DNA of 64,000 nt from contig CAUJGJ010000397.1 in NCBI GenBank assembly GCA_963170055.1, positions 507,501 through 571,500 of the forward strand, written 5' to 3'. Made by a program: the position numbers and the translations under genes. Positions 20,652 to 32,191 of the stretch are shown piece after piece. A model generated the notes under the pieces. It made no database searches. It was not told the origin of the DNA and saw only the letters and a list, made by a program, of their open reading frames with translations. Positions within the stretch are counted from its first letter, which is position 1; every line of letters begins with the position of its first letter. Source of the DNA: Halisarca cf. caerulea (Eukaryota; Porifera; Demospongiae; Chondrillida; Halisarcidae).

Positions 20652-23619
20652 CAGGGGCGGCGGAAGCACTTGAAAAGTGGTCAGGCCATGCACATACATA
20701 TATATACATAATACTATCTAGTAAGTACATAGGATCTGTACAGGACTAGTATATGTACTGTATCCAGTATAACGACAGTGCTTATAATATATGTGTGATA
20801 ATAATTATAATAATTACTAAACAAATGTACTATATAATTTAAATATAAATATAAACAGCACATGAACCATAATATACATGGCATTTAAAATTTACCAAAT
20901 GAGCTTAGCCTGCTTTCGTTTCCTCTTACAAATTCATTAGCTACTTCAACTAGATCCAGCGCATCAGTAAAATCTTTGTGGACATGCAAAATCATTAAAT
21001 TATTTAAACGCTCTTGACTCATTGTCGATCTCAAGTAGGTCTTGATCCTACGCATTGCACTGAAGGAACGCTCACTGGCTGCATTAGTGGCAGGCATAAC
21101 AAGGACTAACTTCATCACAGTAGTGATCTCACTGAGTAGAACCCTCTCAGTAGGGGTCAACTTCTGGAGAAACTCTCTGATGGTCAAAATGTTGGCAGAT
21201 TTCTCTTTGAAATTGGCACTTAAGGTCTTCAATTGCATGGTCAGATTGGACTCATGGATGTCAGATCCGTAAGTAGTGACAGCTAACTTCAATTCCTCAG
21301 AAAAGTCTTCCTGTTTAGCTGCTTTAAGTAGCAAGTTCTCTAGGCATTGGTACACCCTGTATCCAGGTTGGTCAAATCTGTCCTTAATGGTCTGAGTTAT
21401 TAAATCAAGCGCTTCATAGTAAATAGAGCGATAATAATCCTTTGGCGTGGAATGGAACTCGGGTGCCGCTTTTCCATCTTCATATCTTGGAGGGCGTTTT
21501 CGCTGTCGAGGAAGTTTCGGTTCATCCACGTCAACCTCTTCTGCCATTCTTGTAACTTTGCCCCAGAACAGTTCATAATGCTCATCATTTCTAATTGAAG
21601 ATAGAGTTGAGGCGGTCATGGTTGCAGCCACTTGTCCTTCAGCTGCTGATATATAGCTATGTTGGAGAGTCCTGCTTAGGTTGTCAGTATGGCGTAATAA
21701 CATTTCTCCCAAAACAAGCCCGAAAAAGAAGTCAAATGACACCATTTGAGCAGCAACACCTCGAATGCGAGCAATTGTCTCTGTATCCCCAACAATGCTG
21801 CAAGCCTTTTTCCACAGCTCATTGAGAACTGCATAATTTTGAATGATACTCATCATGGAGTCTGCACGGACTGTCCATCTTGTTGGACATAAGACCCTAA
21901 CACCTGGGGTGCCAGGAGCTATGTCATCCTTGAGTTCACCAAATAACTGTCCTCTTCTCGGTGAGTATTTAATAAGCTTGGTTATTTCATATGTTGTTTC
22001 CAAGGCCGCTTTCATTGTTTTACACTTTTGGACTGTGTCGCTTGCTGCAAGATTCAGTGAATGACCGTAGCAATGAGTATAAATGGCTCTAGATTCCAAA
22101 TCTTGGATTTGCTTTGCAACCCCGTTTTTCAAACCACGCATGGTACTAGCACCATCATAGCACTGGCCACGGACTTTATTTATTGTAAGATTCAATCGAA
22201 CCAAGGTGTCCTGGATGGCTGACACAATTGTTGAGGCAGTAATGTCAGGGAGTATGTACAAGCCAATGAAGTTCTCATGTATATTCAACTCATCATCCAC
22301 CCACCTGAGTACCACAACCATCTGTGGAAAAGGAGCAGGTTCAATACTAAGTCTTATAAAATTAGGCTAAGCATGGGATGGAAGGCATACCTGCTCGTGG
22401 TTGCCAACATCAGCACACTCGTCCACCATTATAGTATAGAATTGTGTGTTTTGAAGGTTGGCAGCAATTTTTCGCAGGACAGAGAGAGCCATCACCTTAA
22501 GAATTTCATTCTGGATGTCATGACTAGTAAACTTCCCCTTCTTCTTTTGCATCCACTCCATAATCTGTGTTATACAAGTATAGCAAAAGACTGTCAGGAA
22601 GTGCTACCATCATAGGCCTTGAATACCCTTACTGTTTTATCATCTTCACAACGCAATTTTAGCAATTGATGAAAATTTGCATCTGTTTCATCCCCATGGC
22701 CCCGAATGGCACAACCTTGCCTAGCTAAAAACCTGAGGTTGGAGAGAATCTTCAAAAAGCATTGTCGATTCTGAGCCTTCTCTTGAGTGTGCATACGTGA
22801 CAACAATTCGCCCACATCTCTGGTGGTGGCAGGCAATGTTAAAATCCTCTCCACTGCTTCCTTGTGACACAAACTTTGCTCATGGGTACGGAATGCAATA
22901 GTGGCATCTTTCCAATTGCAAAAGCCCTTTGTTACCTATCGAATATGGAAAACTCGCACTAACGTTCCTTTCAATTGTTACTAGTACACTAAGTATAGGA
23001 TTATATTAATCTATGACTCACAAAAGCTGTATCTCCACTTTTTCCACTCATCTTTCTCTCTTTATATGCTCTCATGCATATGTAGCAAAACACAGTATCT
23101 TCCCCCTCATCATAGTGCAGCCATGACCATGATTGAAACCATGCAGCTTGGCAGGATCTCTCTACAGGGTTCTTCTTCCCAAAGGGGCGCTTTGGAAACG
23201 AATACGAGGACAGAGGACGATGCTGCACAGAAAGAACTGTGGAATCCATAGAAGAACGCGAACCAGAAGCCATTTTATGCGCCTTTCCAGTGGGATGATT
23301 ATGTAACAATAATTACTGTAATATGATGCAACGTTTAAATGGCTGCATGCGTCAAAATCGTCAGCGGGCTGCAAATATGGAATTCTAACTTTCTCAGTAT
23401 CGCTTTTCACAAATCAGTGATCCTTTTCCAAATTTCATCTGGGGTAACTACATTTGTTGTGATGTTAAGTGAGTATTGTTTCAATATAATTATTAAATAT
23501 GCCTTGGGATATCAACACCAGTCTTAAAGTTGTCTACATAAAAAATAAAAATATTTGTCTTCTGTCTCAAAAGTGGTCCGGCCAAAACCGGACCAGCCGG
23601 ACCGGTTCCGCCGCCCCTG
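20652..23619. mobile_element. hAT transposon, 2968 bp, 5-bp TSD
   Basis: TIRs are caggggcggcggaa (20652) and ttccgccgcccctg (ends 23619). They are flanked by GTACT at 20647-20651 and 23620-23624. Excision with one GTACT kept rejoins the reading frame of the THAP/Kolobok-like transposase, which confirms both ends. Most hAT elements give 8-bp duplications; a 5-bp TSD suggests the hAT5-like subgroup (inference). It encodes a multi-exon transposase on the minus strand. Confidence 0.9.
20885..23309 (-). CDS. hAT transposase, ZMYM/TTF-finger type, about 4 exons
   Basis: Exons (minus strand): 23309-about 23033 with the start of a TTF-type zinc finger (WFQSWSWLHYDE, DTVFCYICMRAY) and donor gtgagt; about 22930-22605 completing the finger (GFCNWKDATIAFRTHE) and DUF4371 (HKEAVERILTLP); about 22561-22390 (FYTIMVDECADV); 22330-20885 with the RNase-H-like core (GQCYDGASTMRG, HCYGHSLNLAASD, CPTRWTVR) and the C-terminal hAT dimerisation segment (MPATNAASERSFSAMRRIKTYLRSTM). 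No stop or frameshift is apparent inside exons, so it may be functional. First catalytic Asp is plausibly in VDEC and the second in CYDGAS. Exact splice sites of introns 2 and 3 are approximate. Confidence 0.8.
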
Positions 23620-23746
23620 GTACTTTGTTAGCAGGGAATGGAATACTTCTAGCTTGCCTGTGTGACAGAAGCCATTCAGCTTTGCTACGTCTCTAACTAG
23701 AGATGGCTTTGTCACAATTTGCTGAAGGGCTTGGTGGGCAGGACTA

Positions 23747-25282
23747 CAGTGGTACCTGTAATGTACGACCCCTGTAATCAGCGACCACCTGCCTTTTAAT
23801 ACCAAATTTTCCAGAACGGATAGCATTTACTGTACTTTCGAACTGTGATGGCCGACCACCTGTTGAACGCGACCAGCGACCATGGTATTTGGTCTTTTAG
23901 GTCAAAATTTACCTGTTCCCACCGACCAAAGATCTTTAAACCAAGTAATGTTACTTTTCGTTCCAAGCAAATCCATTTTTTAAACGATTTCTTCATAATA
24001 ACAATAATCATACAAATAGGCAACTTCGTCCTGCAGATGCGTATACGGAATGTAGTATAATTCGGATTCATGTGTTAAATGGCAACTAGAAAGCGGAAAA
24101 TATTGTCTTTAGAAGAGCGAATAAAGGTCATCGAGAGCGCAGATAAAGGAAAGGAAACAGCAAGAACGTTAGCAGAAAGATTTAGCGTAGGAAAGACACA
24201 GATTCAGAGTATTCTTCGAGATAAGGAGAAGATCACTCAAACATGGAAGGAAGGATTAGCGGGTAAAGATAGAAAGTACGTTAAGGCTAGGAAGTGTACC
24301 TATGGCGATGTGAATGAACTGGTTTGGGAGTGGTTCACTATTGCCCGATCAAAGAACATTCCAATAACTGGCCGACTGATTCAGGAGAAAGCTCTCATGC
24401 TCAGCCAGGAAAGAAATGAAGATGGGTTTAAGGTCAACATCTTGGATGCTATTTTGTGGATTAAAGCAGTATGGGGTAGCTTACCAGGTAGCACTATTCA
24501 AAAGTGCTTTACCAAGTGTGGTTTTATAGGACCAATGGAGACTTCAGAATCTGATGTTTTAGATGAATCAACTGTTGAAGAGATTCCTGGGGATAGCGAA
24601 CTTGTGCTTGATGGCATAACCTTGTCTGAATTTGCTACATTTGACAACAATTTGGCTACCTTTCCTACTGTTGGTGATGACTGGGAAATGGAAATTGTAG
24701 ACAAAGCGAGGGGGGTGAGGATAAGTGACCCCGAAGAGGACAGTGATGAAGAAGAGGACAGTGACGAAGAAGGTGATCAGGAGGAAGAGCCTAATAAAGT
24801 AATTACCATCAAAGAAGCAGCAAATATGATTGGAAATTTAAAGGAGTTTGCGCTCCTTAAAAATGAGGGCGGCCTTCTTGAACTGATGACCAAAGCTCAA
24901 GATTTGGTTGAGAAGGCAATGCTGAGTAATTTGAGACAAAGTACACTAGATAGCTATTTCCAATAATATGCAGGGAAATCAGTCTTGTTACAGGAGTCTG
25001 ACATAGAAATTACAGTTGCATTGTGTTGATCACATTGTATGAACACTTGTATTGCATTGTGTTGTTCATATTGTATCGAATATTTATAATAGAAGGTGTA
25101 CTGGACATATAGTTACATTTGTATGCACTGTAGTTGTGTTGTTCACATTGTATTGCATGTTTATAAGTGCAATTTTCATTACGTGATACATGTACAATTG
25201 TACACCTGTGATGAGAGACCACCTGTCTTATAAGACCAATTTTATCTGAACCTCGGCTGGTCTTATATGACAGGTACCACTG
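23747..25282. mobile_element. Tigger/pogo-type element, 1536 bp, internally deleted
   Basis: TIRs are cagtggtacctgtaatgtac and, at the other end, gacaggtaccactg. TA flanks lie at 23745-23746 and 25283-25284. Removing it with one TA kept restores the THAP/Kolobok-like transposase frame. It carries one ORF (24079-24966) lacking the DDE domain. The 3' part (about 25000-25200) contains two diverged repeats of a gttgcattgtgttgttcaca-like block. Confidence 0.92.
24079..24966 (+). CDS. Tigger-derived protein without DDE domain (295 aa)
   Basis: ATG 24079 to TAA, fully open. Residues 1-60 are a psq/CENP-B N-terminal HTH (KILSLEERIKVIESADKG, ARTLAERFSVGKTQIQSILR). Residues about 65-125 are the CENP-B second HTH (VNELVWEWFTIARSKNIPITGRLIQEKA). 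At about residue 130 it jumps to the C-terminal Tigger segment (VNILDAILWIKAVWG, STIQKCFTKCGF), so the whole catalytic core (about 200 residues in family members) is missing in frame. The tail is acidic (EEDSDEEEDSDEEGDQ) and ends QSTLDSYF. It should still bind its TIRs but cannot cut DNA. A repressor-type role, as for the P-element KP protein, is inference. Confidence 0.85.
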   Translation: MATRKRKILSLEERIKVIESADKGKETARTLAERFSVGKTQIQSILRDKEKITQTWKEGLAGKDRKYVKARKCTYGDVNELVWEWFTIARSKNIPITGRLIQEKALMLSQERNEDGFKVNILDAILWIKAVWGSLPGSTIQKCFTKCGFIGPMETSESDVLDESTVEEIPGDSELVLDGITLSEFATFDNNLATFPTVGDDWEMEIVDKARGVRISDPEEDSDEEEDSDEEGDQEEEPNKVITIKEAANMIGNLKEFALLKNEGGLLELMTKAQDLVEKAMLSNLRQSTLDSYFQ

Positions 25283-27854
25283 TATTAGGTTGCAGCCATT
25301 TCCTTCGGCCATTTGTGTCGTCAATGGGCCCATGGGCACACTGTGAAAAGTGATCACTGTGCCATTCATGCACATTGACAATGTGGTGAACAATTGATGT
25401 CCACTTTGCCACAAGGAAATCAGGATCCGAATTGCATGTTTTGGCCGACCACCACAAGTGGTTGGAAATGGGCTGAATTCACGGTAATAGTGTATCATGC
25501 CCCCTTTTGGAACCAGCCTTCACCAGCTTCTTTCTGACACTTTTGCTCAGATGCCAAACATCAAATTGATGATTGATGCTGGGGTAAGCTGCTTTCAAAA
25601 ATGCAGCTATCTGAATGTGTCTATCAGTGGCCAGGGTTGCAATCTTAAGGTTAAGCCTTTCTTGAACTGTAGTTAGGCAACGCTGCAACCCTTCCTTCTC
25701 CATGCCTACAGAGGTACCAGTCTCAGTGACTTGTACCACACTGTTGTCTATAATGAGGCCAGTGGCATTGTCTATCAGTGAATAAGTGCAATATTTAGCA
25801 CTATATCCAGGACTGTCACAGCGCCCATCACCAGACAGAACTAAAGGGCCTTGTTGTCTTAAAATTTCTGCTACTACTGTTTGGTTCTGACTATAGTATG
25901 CATTAACTATGGGGAAGATACGGGTTTGTTGGATCTTATAAAATGTTCTATCACTAAACAAACTAAGGTTAATTAAGTTGGCAATATTAGCAAATGTTGT
26001 GTATGTAGAACCGGAGAAGACTATAGCAGCTGACAACAGTAAGTTGCCTGCAGCTGCCTTACCCACAAGCGGTTGTGAGTGCCACGTAAAAGTGTGGTCA
26101 TCTTGGCAAGTAGCCTTAACAACCAAAAGTGTGCCTTGCAGGGAAGTACTCAAAGTGACACGCATACCACATGTAGGACAATCACAAAGGGCGACAGCAG
26201 GGCTGATTCAAACACGAGAAAGAGTCTTTTCTGTGCAGGGTTGTGGTCATTAGCTGGGGCTGTGTCAATGGACTCCATTGTTACATCTTCAATTATATTT
26301 GATTCGTTGCCAGTGGATTCACAATCTTCAAAACTGTAGAAAATCCAACGAGAAACAGATGACAATGTATACAGTGTAATTTAAAAATAGATATTGCAAA
26401 GTACATACCTCTGGTCCATGGCCTCATCGTATGATGAACAGTCCACCAGTGAATCACTTTTACATGGTGAGTGTATAGTCACTACAGATTCAAGGTCCGT
26501 TTGTGTTTCCACAGAAGCTACACAAATAGAATCCTGGACCATTGGATCAGTCTGACAGTACTTCATTTGGCGAAACTGGGATGGGTCTGTACAAAATTTC
26601 ATAGTATTATTGATAATGTAGCCTTTGATTCTATGCTTAGCCTACACAACTTCACACAATTATTGAGTTTAAATTTGGATATTTACCGTACAGCTGGAAA
26701 TATTGGCAGTAAGAAAATTTGGCGTTTTCATCCAAAATAGGCCAAATCAAATATTGACGGAATTTAAAGTTGGCGGTATATAGGTAGAAAGCTATGACAT
26801 CATACTTGTGACGTCATAGATTGGTAACCTGACACCTCATGGACAGAGAAGAAATGGAACCTCCCATTGAACACGAAGTAGAGAGTTGCGTGCGAGGACA
26901 TCATATTTATTAATGTTTATGGACCCCTACTGTTGGTGAAGAGCTAGAATGTGAGAGAGAGGCTAGTAACAACATGGATTCTTATGCAGTTGCAGTTGTG
27001 CGAGGCGGCGTTGTAGTTGGGCTCGTTCCGAGGACTATATCGGCTGCGCACTCTCTTTTCCTAAGTCGGAATGGCAGTATTCATTGCACAGTTACCGGAG
27101 TGAGACGCCACTCACATGATCTACCTCAGGGAGGGCTGGAGGTTCCCTGTAAACTTAAATTTAAGGGCAGATCAATAGACGTCAAGAAAGCGACGAAACT
27201 ACTGGCACTTGCCGAGAGACGGGAAGCTCGTAGAGAGGAAATCGAACAACTCGATCAAGTTAGTCTGTCTGAAAATGACGACCAGACTGGTAATCATATT
27301 CAGCACCCTGATTGTACTGATGATCGGTCTGCTAGTAGCCAAGTGGTGTCTACAGTTGAACAGCCTGATAAAGTTGAGCAGACAGTTGAGCCACTACATT
27401 CTGTGGAGCCATCTATTGAACCTGCTTACTGTAGTAATGGAATTACAAAGACTAGCCCCATTATTATGGATAACATCACCATTCAAACTTATTCTCAAAA
27501 GGAGTGGCTAAGAATAGATCACCATTATCTATCATTTTTCGAAAGAGATATCATCACATCAGGAGACTGGTTGACAGACAAGCACATAAATTTTGCTCAG
27601 CACTGTACGGAACTACGACAAGCTAAGTTCATAACTTAATGGCTCTCGGGTCCAGGCATTAACTTGGCCTGCACCGTGTGCCATGTATGGCCCGGATCTC
27701 TCCAGTTTATCGACCCAGGCTTTTTCCTGGATTTCCATCAGTCCCCTCACTGTTATCGGGCACGTCTTTCAGCGCCTTCATATCAGTCAGAAAAGAGAGC
27801 TCTGCCTCGGATATGGGAAAAGCGGTCCTCACAGGTCGGTGACTAGCAGCAGGT

Positions 27855-30800
27855 TCAGGCCACCAGCTCAGCAGCTGTAAGATGCGTCCTCAATATCTGT
27901 ACAGTGGAACACACCACAGAGCGCTGCATCCCCGTGACGCTTTCCCACGCTTTAGCAACTCCGTACGGAGGTAGACGGCATAGGTCCTCGACCAAGTGGT
28001 TGGACACTACACCTAATGAGTCGAGGACCACCGGGACAATAGCCACGGAATAACCAGGAAACTGCCTTCGGAGGTCTGCACTAAGGGGGCCGTACTTGGA
28101 CAACTTCTCACCACGCCGCTCTGTTTGTATAGAGTCCCAGGCCACTGCCATGTCAATAATGTATAGTTTCCTGGTCTCTTTATCCTGCAAGAGGATGTCA
28201 GGTCGACCGGCGACAATCTCAATGTCCGTGGGGATGGGTACGTCCCACAACACCTTAGCTCGCTCATCTTCGGTTACATGAACAGGACTCACTTCCCACC
28301 ATTTCAGCGGCACCTCAAACCCATAATGCCTACAGATGTCGTAGTACACGACCTGCAAAGCCTTATTGTGCCTCTCCATATAGAGATTAAATCCCTTCTT
28401 CTTGCACTGGTTCAAGATGTGCTTGATGGTCTCAATTCCCTCTCCACAGTGACGGCAGTGTGTTACGCCTGCCTGTTTCATGCAATTGGCCTTAAACGAT
28501 CTCGTGTAAAGGCAGTCGTCCTGAGCGGCAATGATAAGGCTTTCCATTGTGCTTTGGAGCTGACCTTTGCACATCCACCGAAACGACAAGTCAACATTGA
28601 GAGACGTGTTTGAACGCACGTCACTCAAGAATTTCCCCTGATGACTTTTGTGAGCAGCTCTAAGTTGCAACTGAGACATCTGAGCCTTCCGAAGTTCCCG
28701 AAGGATCCTCATCCAACCCGATGGAGGGTTAGCTGTCCACTCCACCTCACGTCCAGCCCCACGCAGGATCTTGCTTGCTGTTGGAAACAAGCTGAAGGTA
28801 CTCTTCTCCGCCCACAGAAGCGAGTGCTTGCGCACTGCCTCCATGAGCGGATCCTGTGACGACATGAGATAGACAGCATGACTCACTATCTCCTGCTCCC
28901 AGACAAGCAGAAGGCTCTGGAGCCCCCTACCCCCCTGTGAGCAAGGAAGATACAGCCTCTCCGGGGAGGCTGTATCTTCACTGTCACAAAACAATACCTC
29001 AAAAGAGATACTGCCAAGGCGTTGGTGGCATCGACCTTGTTCTTGGAGTTAAGTTGCGACTTCCATATCTTATGGAGCCTCTTCCTATACTCGCAAAAAA
29101 CACGGTCCTTCACCAGTTTGTCGTCCGTTTCAAACAACTGGTCAATTCCGAGATACCTGTACGTATCCTGGGGTGACAAACACCGCATTGAATCAGGTTC
29201 CGGATCAGGGTTGTCAGGCCCCGGTAGTACCTTCCCCTTCTTCGAGTGTGCTGTCCCGCACTTCTTCAAGCCTAATTTCATGCCGACTGCACTCGCAACT
29301 CTATCCACTACAGATAGGGTCTCATTCAGAGCAGCTGGGTTCTCGGCATAGACTTTCAAATCATCCATGTATAGCATATGCGATATGCTAATCTTCAGTG
29401 TGCTGCGTCTGATTCTGTACCCTGTGCTCTTCCCTAACGCATGCAATAGAGGAAGAATGGACAAACAGAACAGAAGTGGAGACAAGGAATCCCCTTGGAA
29501 CAGACCACGCTTGTAGGCAATTGGTCGTGTTCTTACAGTCCCCCCCTCCTGCCTAACCTCCATTACCGTTCTCCACTGTTTCTGCAGGCGACTGACACTG
29601 GCTTTCACCCACTTGGGTGCTGAGACGGTACTCAGCACCGAGTTAACCCACTTGTGGGGAACTCTGTCGTAGGCCTTCTCGAAATCGATCCAGCCCACGC
29701 TCAGAGTCCGAGACCCCTTATACTTGGCGTCCGTGATCACCATCTTGTCCACGGCCAGACAGTCCACGCAACCCCTGGCCCCTTTCCTGAGAGCGCGTTA
29801 CTCAACAGGGAGGATTCCAGTGGCTTCTACGTGAGCCGCAAGGCTGTCAGCCAGCACCGCAGTGGCAAACTTGTACTGGGTGTTAAGACAGGCTATGGGC
29901 CTGTAATTCCCAGGGTCCTCTTCCTCTCCTTTCCTCTTGGGGATCAGGACAGTTCTGCCCGTCACCAACCAATCCGGGAAAGGCGTCTCCGCGTTCAAAA
30001 GCTGCTCTGTCACCTTACACAGGGACCGAGTGGCTTCAGGAAACACTTTCCACCAGAAGTTCACTATGCCATCTGGACCAGGGGCTGTCCATGGCTTGGC
30101 TTTCTTGACGATTTTCCGAAATCGTGCCAAGTCCAGGCATAGCTTGCTATCCGGTTGCAAGTCTCCTACTGAGGATTGCACTGTCCTCTTCCAGTCCTGA
30201 ACTTCCGCATCTCTCTCATCAATGTGGCCTTCTCTCTCAAGGATGTCAGCCCAGAACTCCTCAACACGTCCCTTGGAAGGTGCGTGCCGAGGCAGATGGT
30301 CAGAGCGGTTCAGAGGGAACTGCCTCTGGGCGGTCCAGAGATCATTCACCTGCTTAAACTCATGTCGCTCCCTCTTGCGCTTTTCTTGGGTCTTCCATAC
30401 TCTGAGTTTCCCCAGTGTCTCCTCACGTTTCCCAAGGAGCCTCAAAAGGTCAAGAGTGTGAAACTCTCTGCGGAGTTTCCGCCTGATCCACCTTTGCCGC
30501 GGGGTGGCTGCCACCTTACTTCTTTGCCTCTTGATCTCAACATCTAGCCAGCTGATGAGCCGCCGAAACTTGAGGCCCTTCTCTCCTCTCCTCCGTTCCT
30601 CAAGCTTCGACTCGGGAGGCTTATGGGGCCGCAAGGACACAGCCGCCGCATAGACCATGCAGTTCACTTCCAGCGGAGTCTTGGGTTTTACCCCCTTCAT
30701 CCACTGGTCGATCGCTGCATGTCTATCAGCATCCACGCGTACCCCTCTCCATTTCGTGCCTCTTCTCCCTCTCAGGTTTCCACCCTGCCTCAGCAGCTGG

Positions 30801-31381
30801 CGGTAGATCCGATCTACCTTCTCTACTAACTCTCTCAGTTCAGGATCAGAATCAAGTACGTCCTCTTCTGGTTCGCCCTGAGTGTCTACAGGTCTACCTT
30901 CGGCAGGACCAGGGTCCTCCCTAGGCATCCCAGTATCACTTACGTCCGAGGAGGTGATGTTTGGGCCATCCCTCTCCATGTCCCCAGGCACAGAGATGGT
31001 GGGGAGAGAACTCTCTTCCCCCTCGGTCGCAGCTACAGAAACAGCCATAGGCACTTGCGCCGTCTCATGCTTCTTCAGAGTTCTGACTCTCTTCATCAAT
31101 GCATTTGCTGTGGTTGGGTACTCTGGATAGTGTGACCTCCAATTCTGAAGGAGCCTCTTGGCCACACCCAGTGACGGATCAGCTGAGCTAAGCCGGTACA
31201 ACTCCATCAGATGTTGATCTTTTGCACTAGTCCAGGTAATCCTACTCTTCCTAGTCCGCGTTCCATGACTCTCTCTACCCCGTAAATTGGACAGCTTCAA
31301 CGGGGTCAGCACCACCTGCACATCCCTTATCAAGGGACACCCTACAGGCGAGGCGCACAAGGATGTGAAATTGCTCGGCAA
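27855..31381 (-). pseudogene. LINE polyprotein: Myb-like, RT, CCHC, RLE (stop and internal deletion)
   Basis: From 31381: a Myb-like region (RITWTSAKDQHLMELYRLS), a long basic linker, and RT N-terminal motifs (WTAPGPDGIVNFWW, NYRPIACLN). An in-frame TAA lies at about 29798-29800. RT resumes (VGWIDFEKAYDRVPHKW, FQGDSLSPLLFCL) with the catalytic YMDD in HMLYMDDLKVY. After SLLRYCF the frame shifts at about 28990 and the expected stretch of about 40-50 residues before RLYLPCSQGGRGL is missing. The C-terminus has a CCHC finger (CRHCGEGIETIKHILNQC) and an endonuclease core (RPDILL, then IIDMAV). The ORF ends at 27855. It is non-functional as it stands. Confidence 0.85.
28946..28979. repeat. Palindrome at the LINE deletion junction
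   Basis: Perfect 14-bp arms gaagatacagcctc and gaggctgtatcttc flank a 6-nt loop. It lies exactly where the RT reading frame is broken and codons are missing. One arm is the coding sequence of the RLYLP region; the other looks like an inverted copy of it. Confidence 0.9.
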
Positions 31382-32191
31382 GCCAGCGTTCGTATCCTCC
31401 TGTGCGCACCTGGGATTACAGTCACCTAACGAGTTTCTCTTCAGTCTTCTTGTAATCCAGTTGTACGCCGGACCGGGGGACCGACGGGTAGCTGCTTTAG
31501 CGTTGCAATGGGAGTCCTTACGGACGGGAGATTGCCCAGAGCAATCCGGTGGGAGTCGTCCCCGGCCTCACAGCCCCCCTCTAGGTGGGGACGGAACTAC
31601 AGCCACCATGCACCACCTTGCTCAGCACATCCTTAAGAAACAACATGTTGAGCTTTCAGGGTTAACGTTAAGTCTTCTGCTACACAAGATAAGTGCACCG
31701 GTCACGAGGCAATCACTGGATTGTTGTTTCCTCTATAGGATGTTCTATAGGTTCTGTGAAGGTTTACGACTCACTCTATCAGTCTGTTGATGAAAAATCT
31801 AATGGATAAATTTCAAAGATTTTTGGAGCCCACAAAGTCACCATGATGGATGGGCCAAGGCAATCTGGGACAAAAGATTGTGGTGTATTTTCCATTGCCA
31901 CGGCTGCATTATTAGCTAATAATGGGGATCCTAGGTCAACTATTTATGACCAGGAAACTATGAGAGAACATTTATGCCAGTGTTTCGAGTCTGTTTGCCT
32001 CACACCATTCCCCACGAAACATATTTTAGAGAATTTGTTATTACTTTGATAAAATATTAATAATTAATTAATTTGTAGTAATGATTAGCATTGACTGCAT
32101 GGTGTATAAATGTCATTCACTTGAAAGTTCTCTGACAGCTTCAAGTATACCAGATCTCCTAAATCCATTGATGGCTACTTCAGGTCGAGCT

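Larger units (their letters stand above)
27604..31617 (-). mobile_element. RLE-type LINE (R2/R4/NeSL-like), 4014 bp
   Basis: An 11-bp duplication ttgctcagcac flanks it (27593-27603 and 31618-31628). The element reads on the minus strand with its 3' end at 27604 and no poly(A). The encoded protein has an N-terminal Myb-like segment, RT, CCHC and restriction-like endonuclease in that order, which is typical of R2-related LINEs. It lies inside the protease gene of copy 2. Confidence 0.9.
26839..32049 (+). pseudogene. HIRAN-Ulp1 protease gene of copy 2, split by a LINE
   Basis: ATG 26839 opens a HIRAN domain aligned with copy 1 (SCVRGHHIY, WTPTVGEELEC, VVVGLVPRTIS, DLPQGGLEVPC). A TAA follows HHIY and the frame then continues to the LINE at 27604. 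Beyond the LINE (31618 on) come HILKKQHVELSGL, a short deletion or frameshift, then NHWIVVSS (His), VYDSLY (Asp), a TAA at about 31798 and SGTKDCGVFSIA (Cys), ending at 32049. The protease catalytic residues are kept although the gene is dead, so both domains were under selection in the active ancestor. Confidence 0.82.

Noticed and set aside
29654..31130. Several plus-strand ORFs of 80-160 codons
   Set aside because: Antisense shadows of the LINE polyprotein; no motifs.
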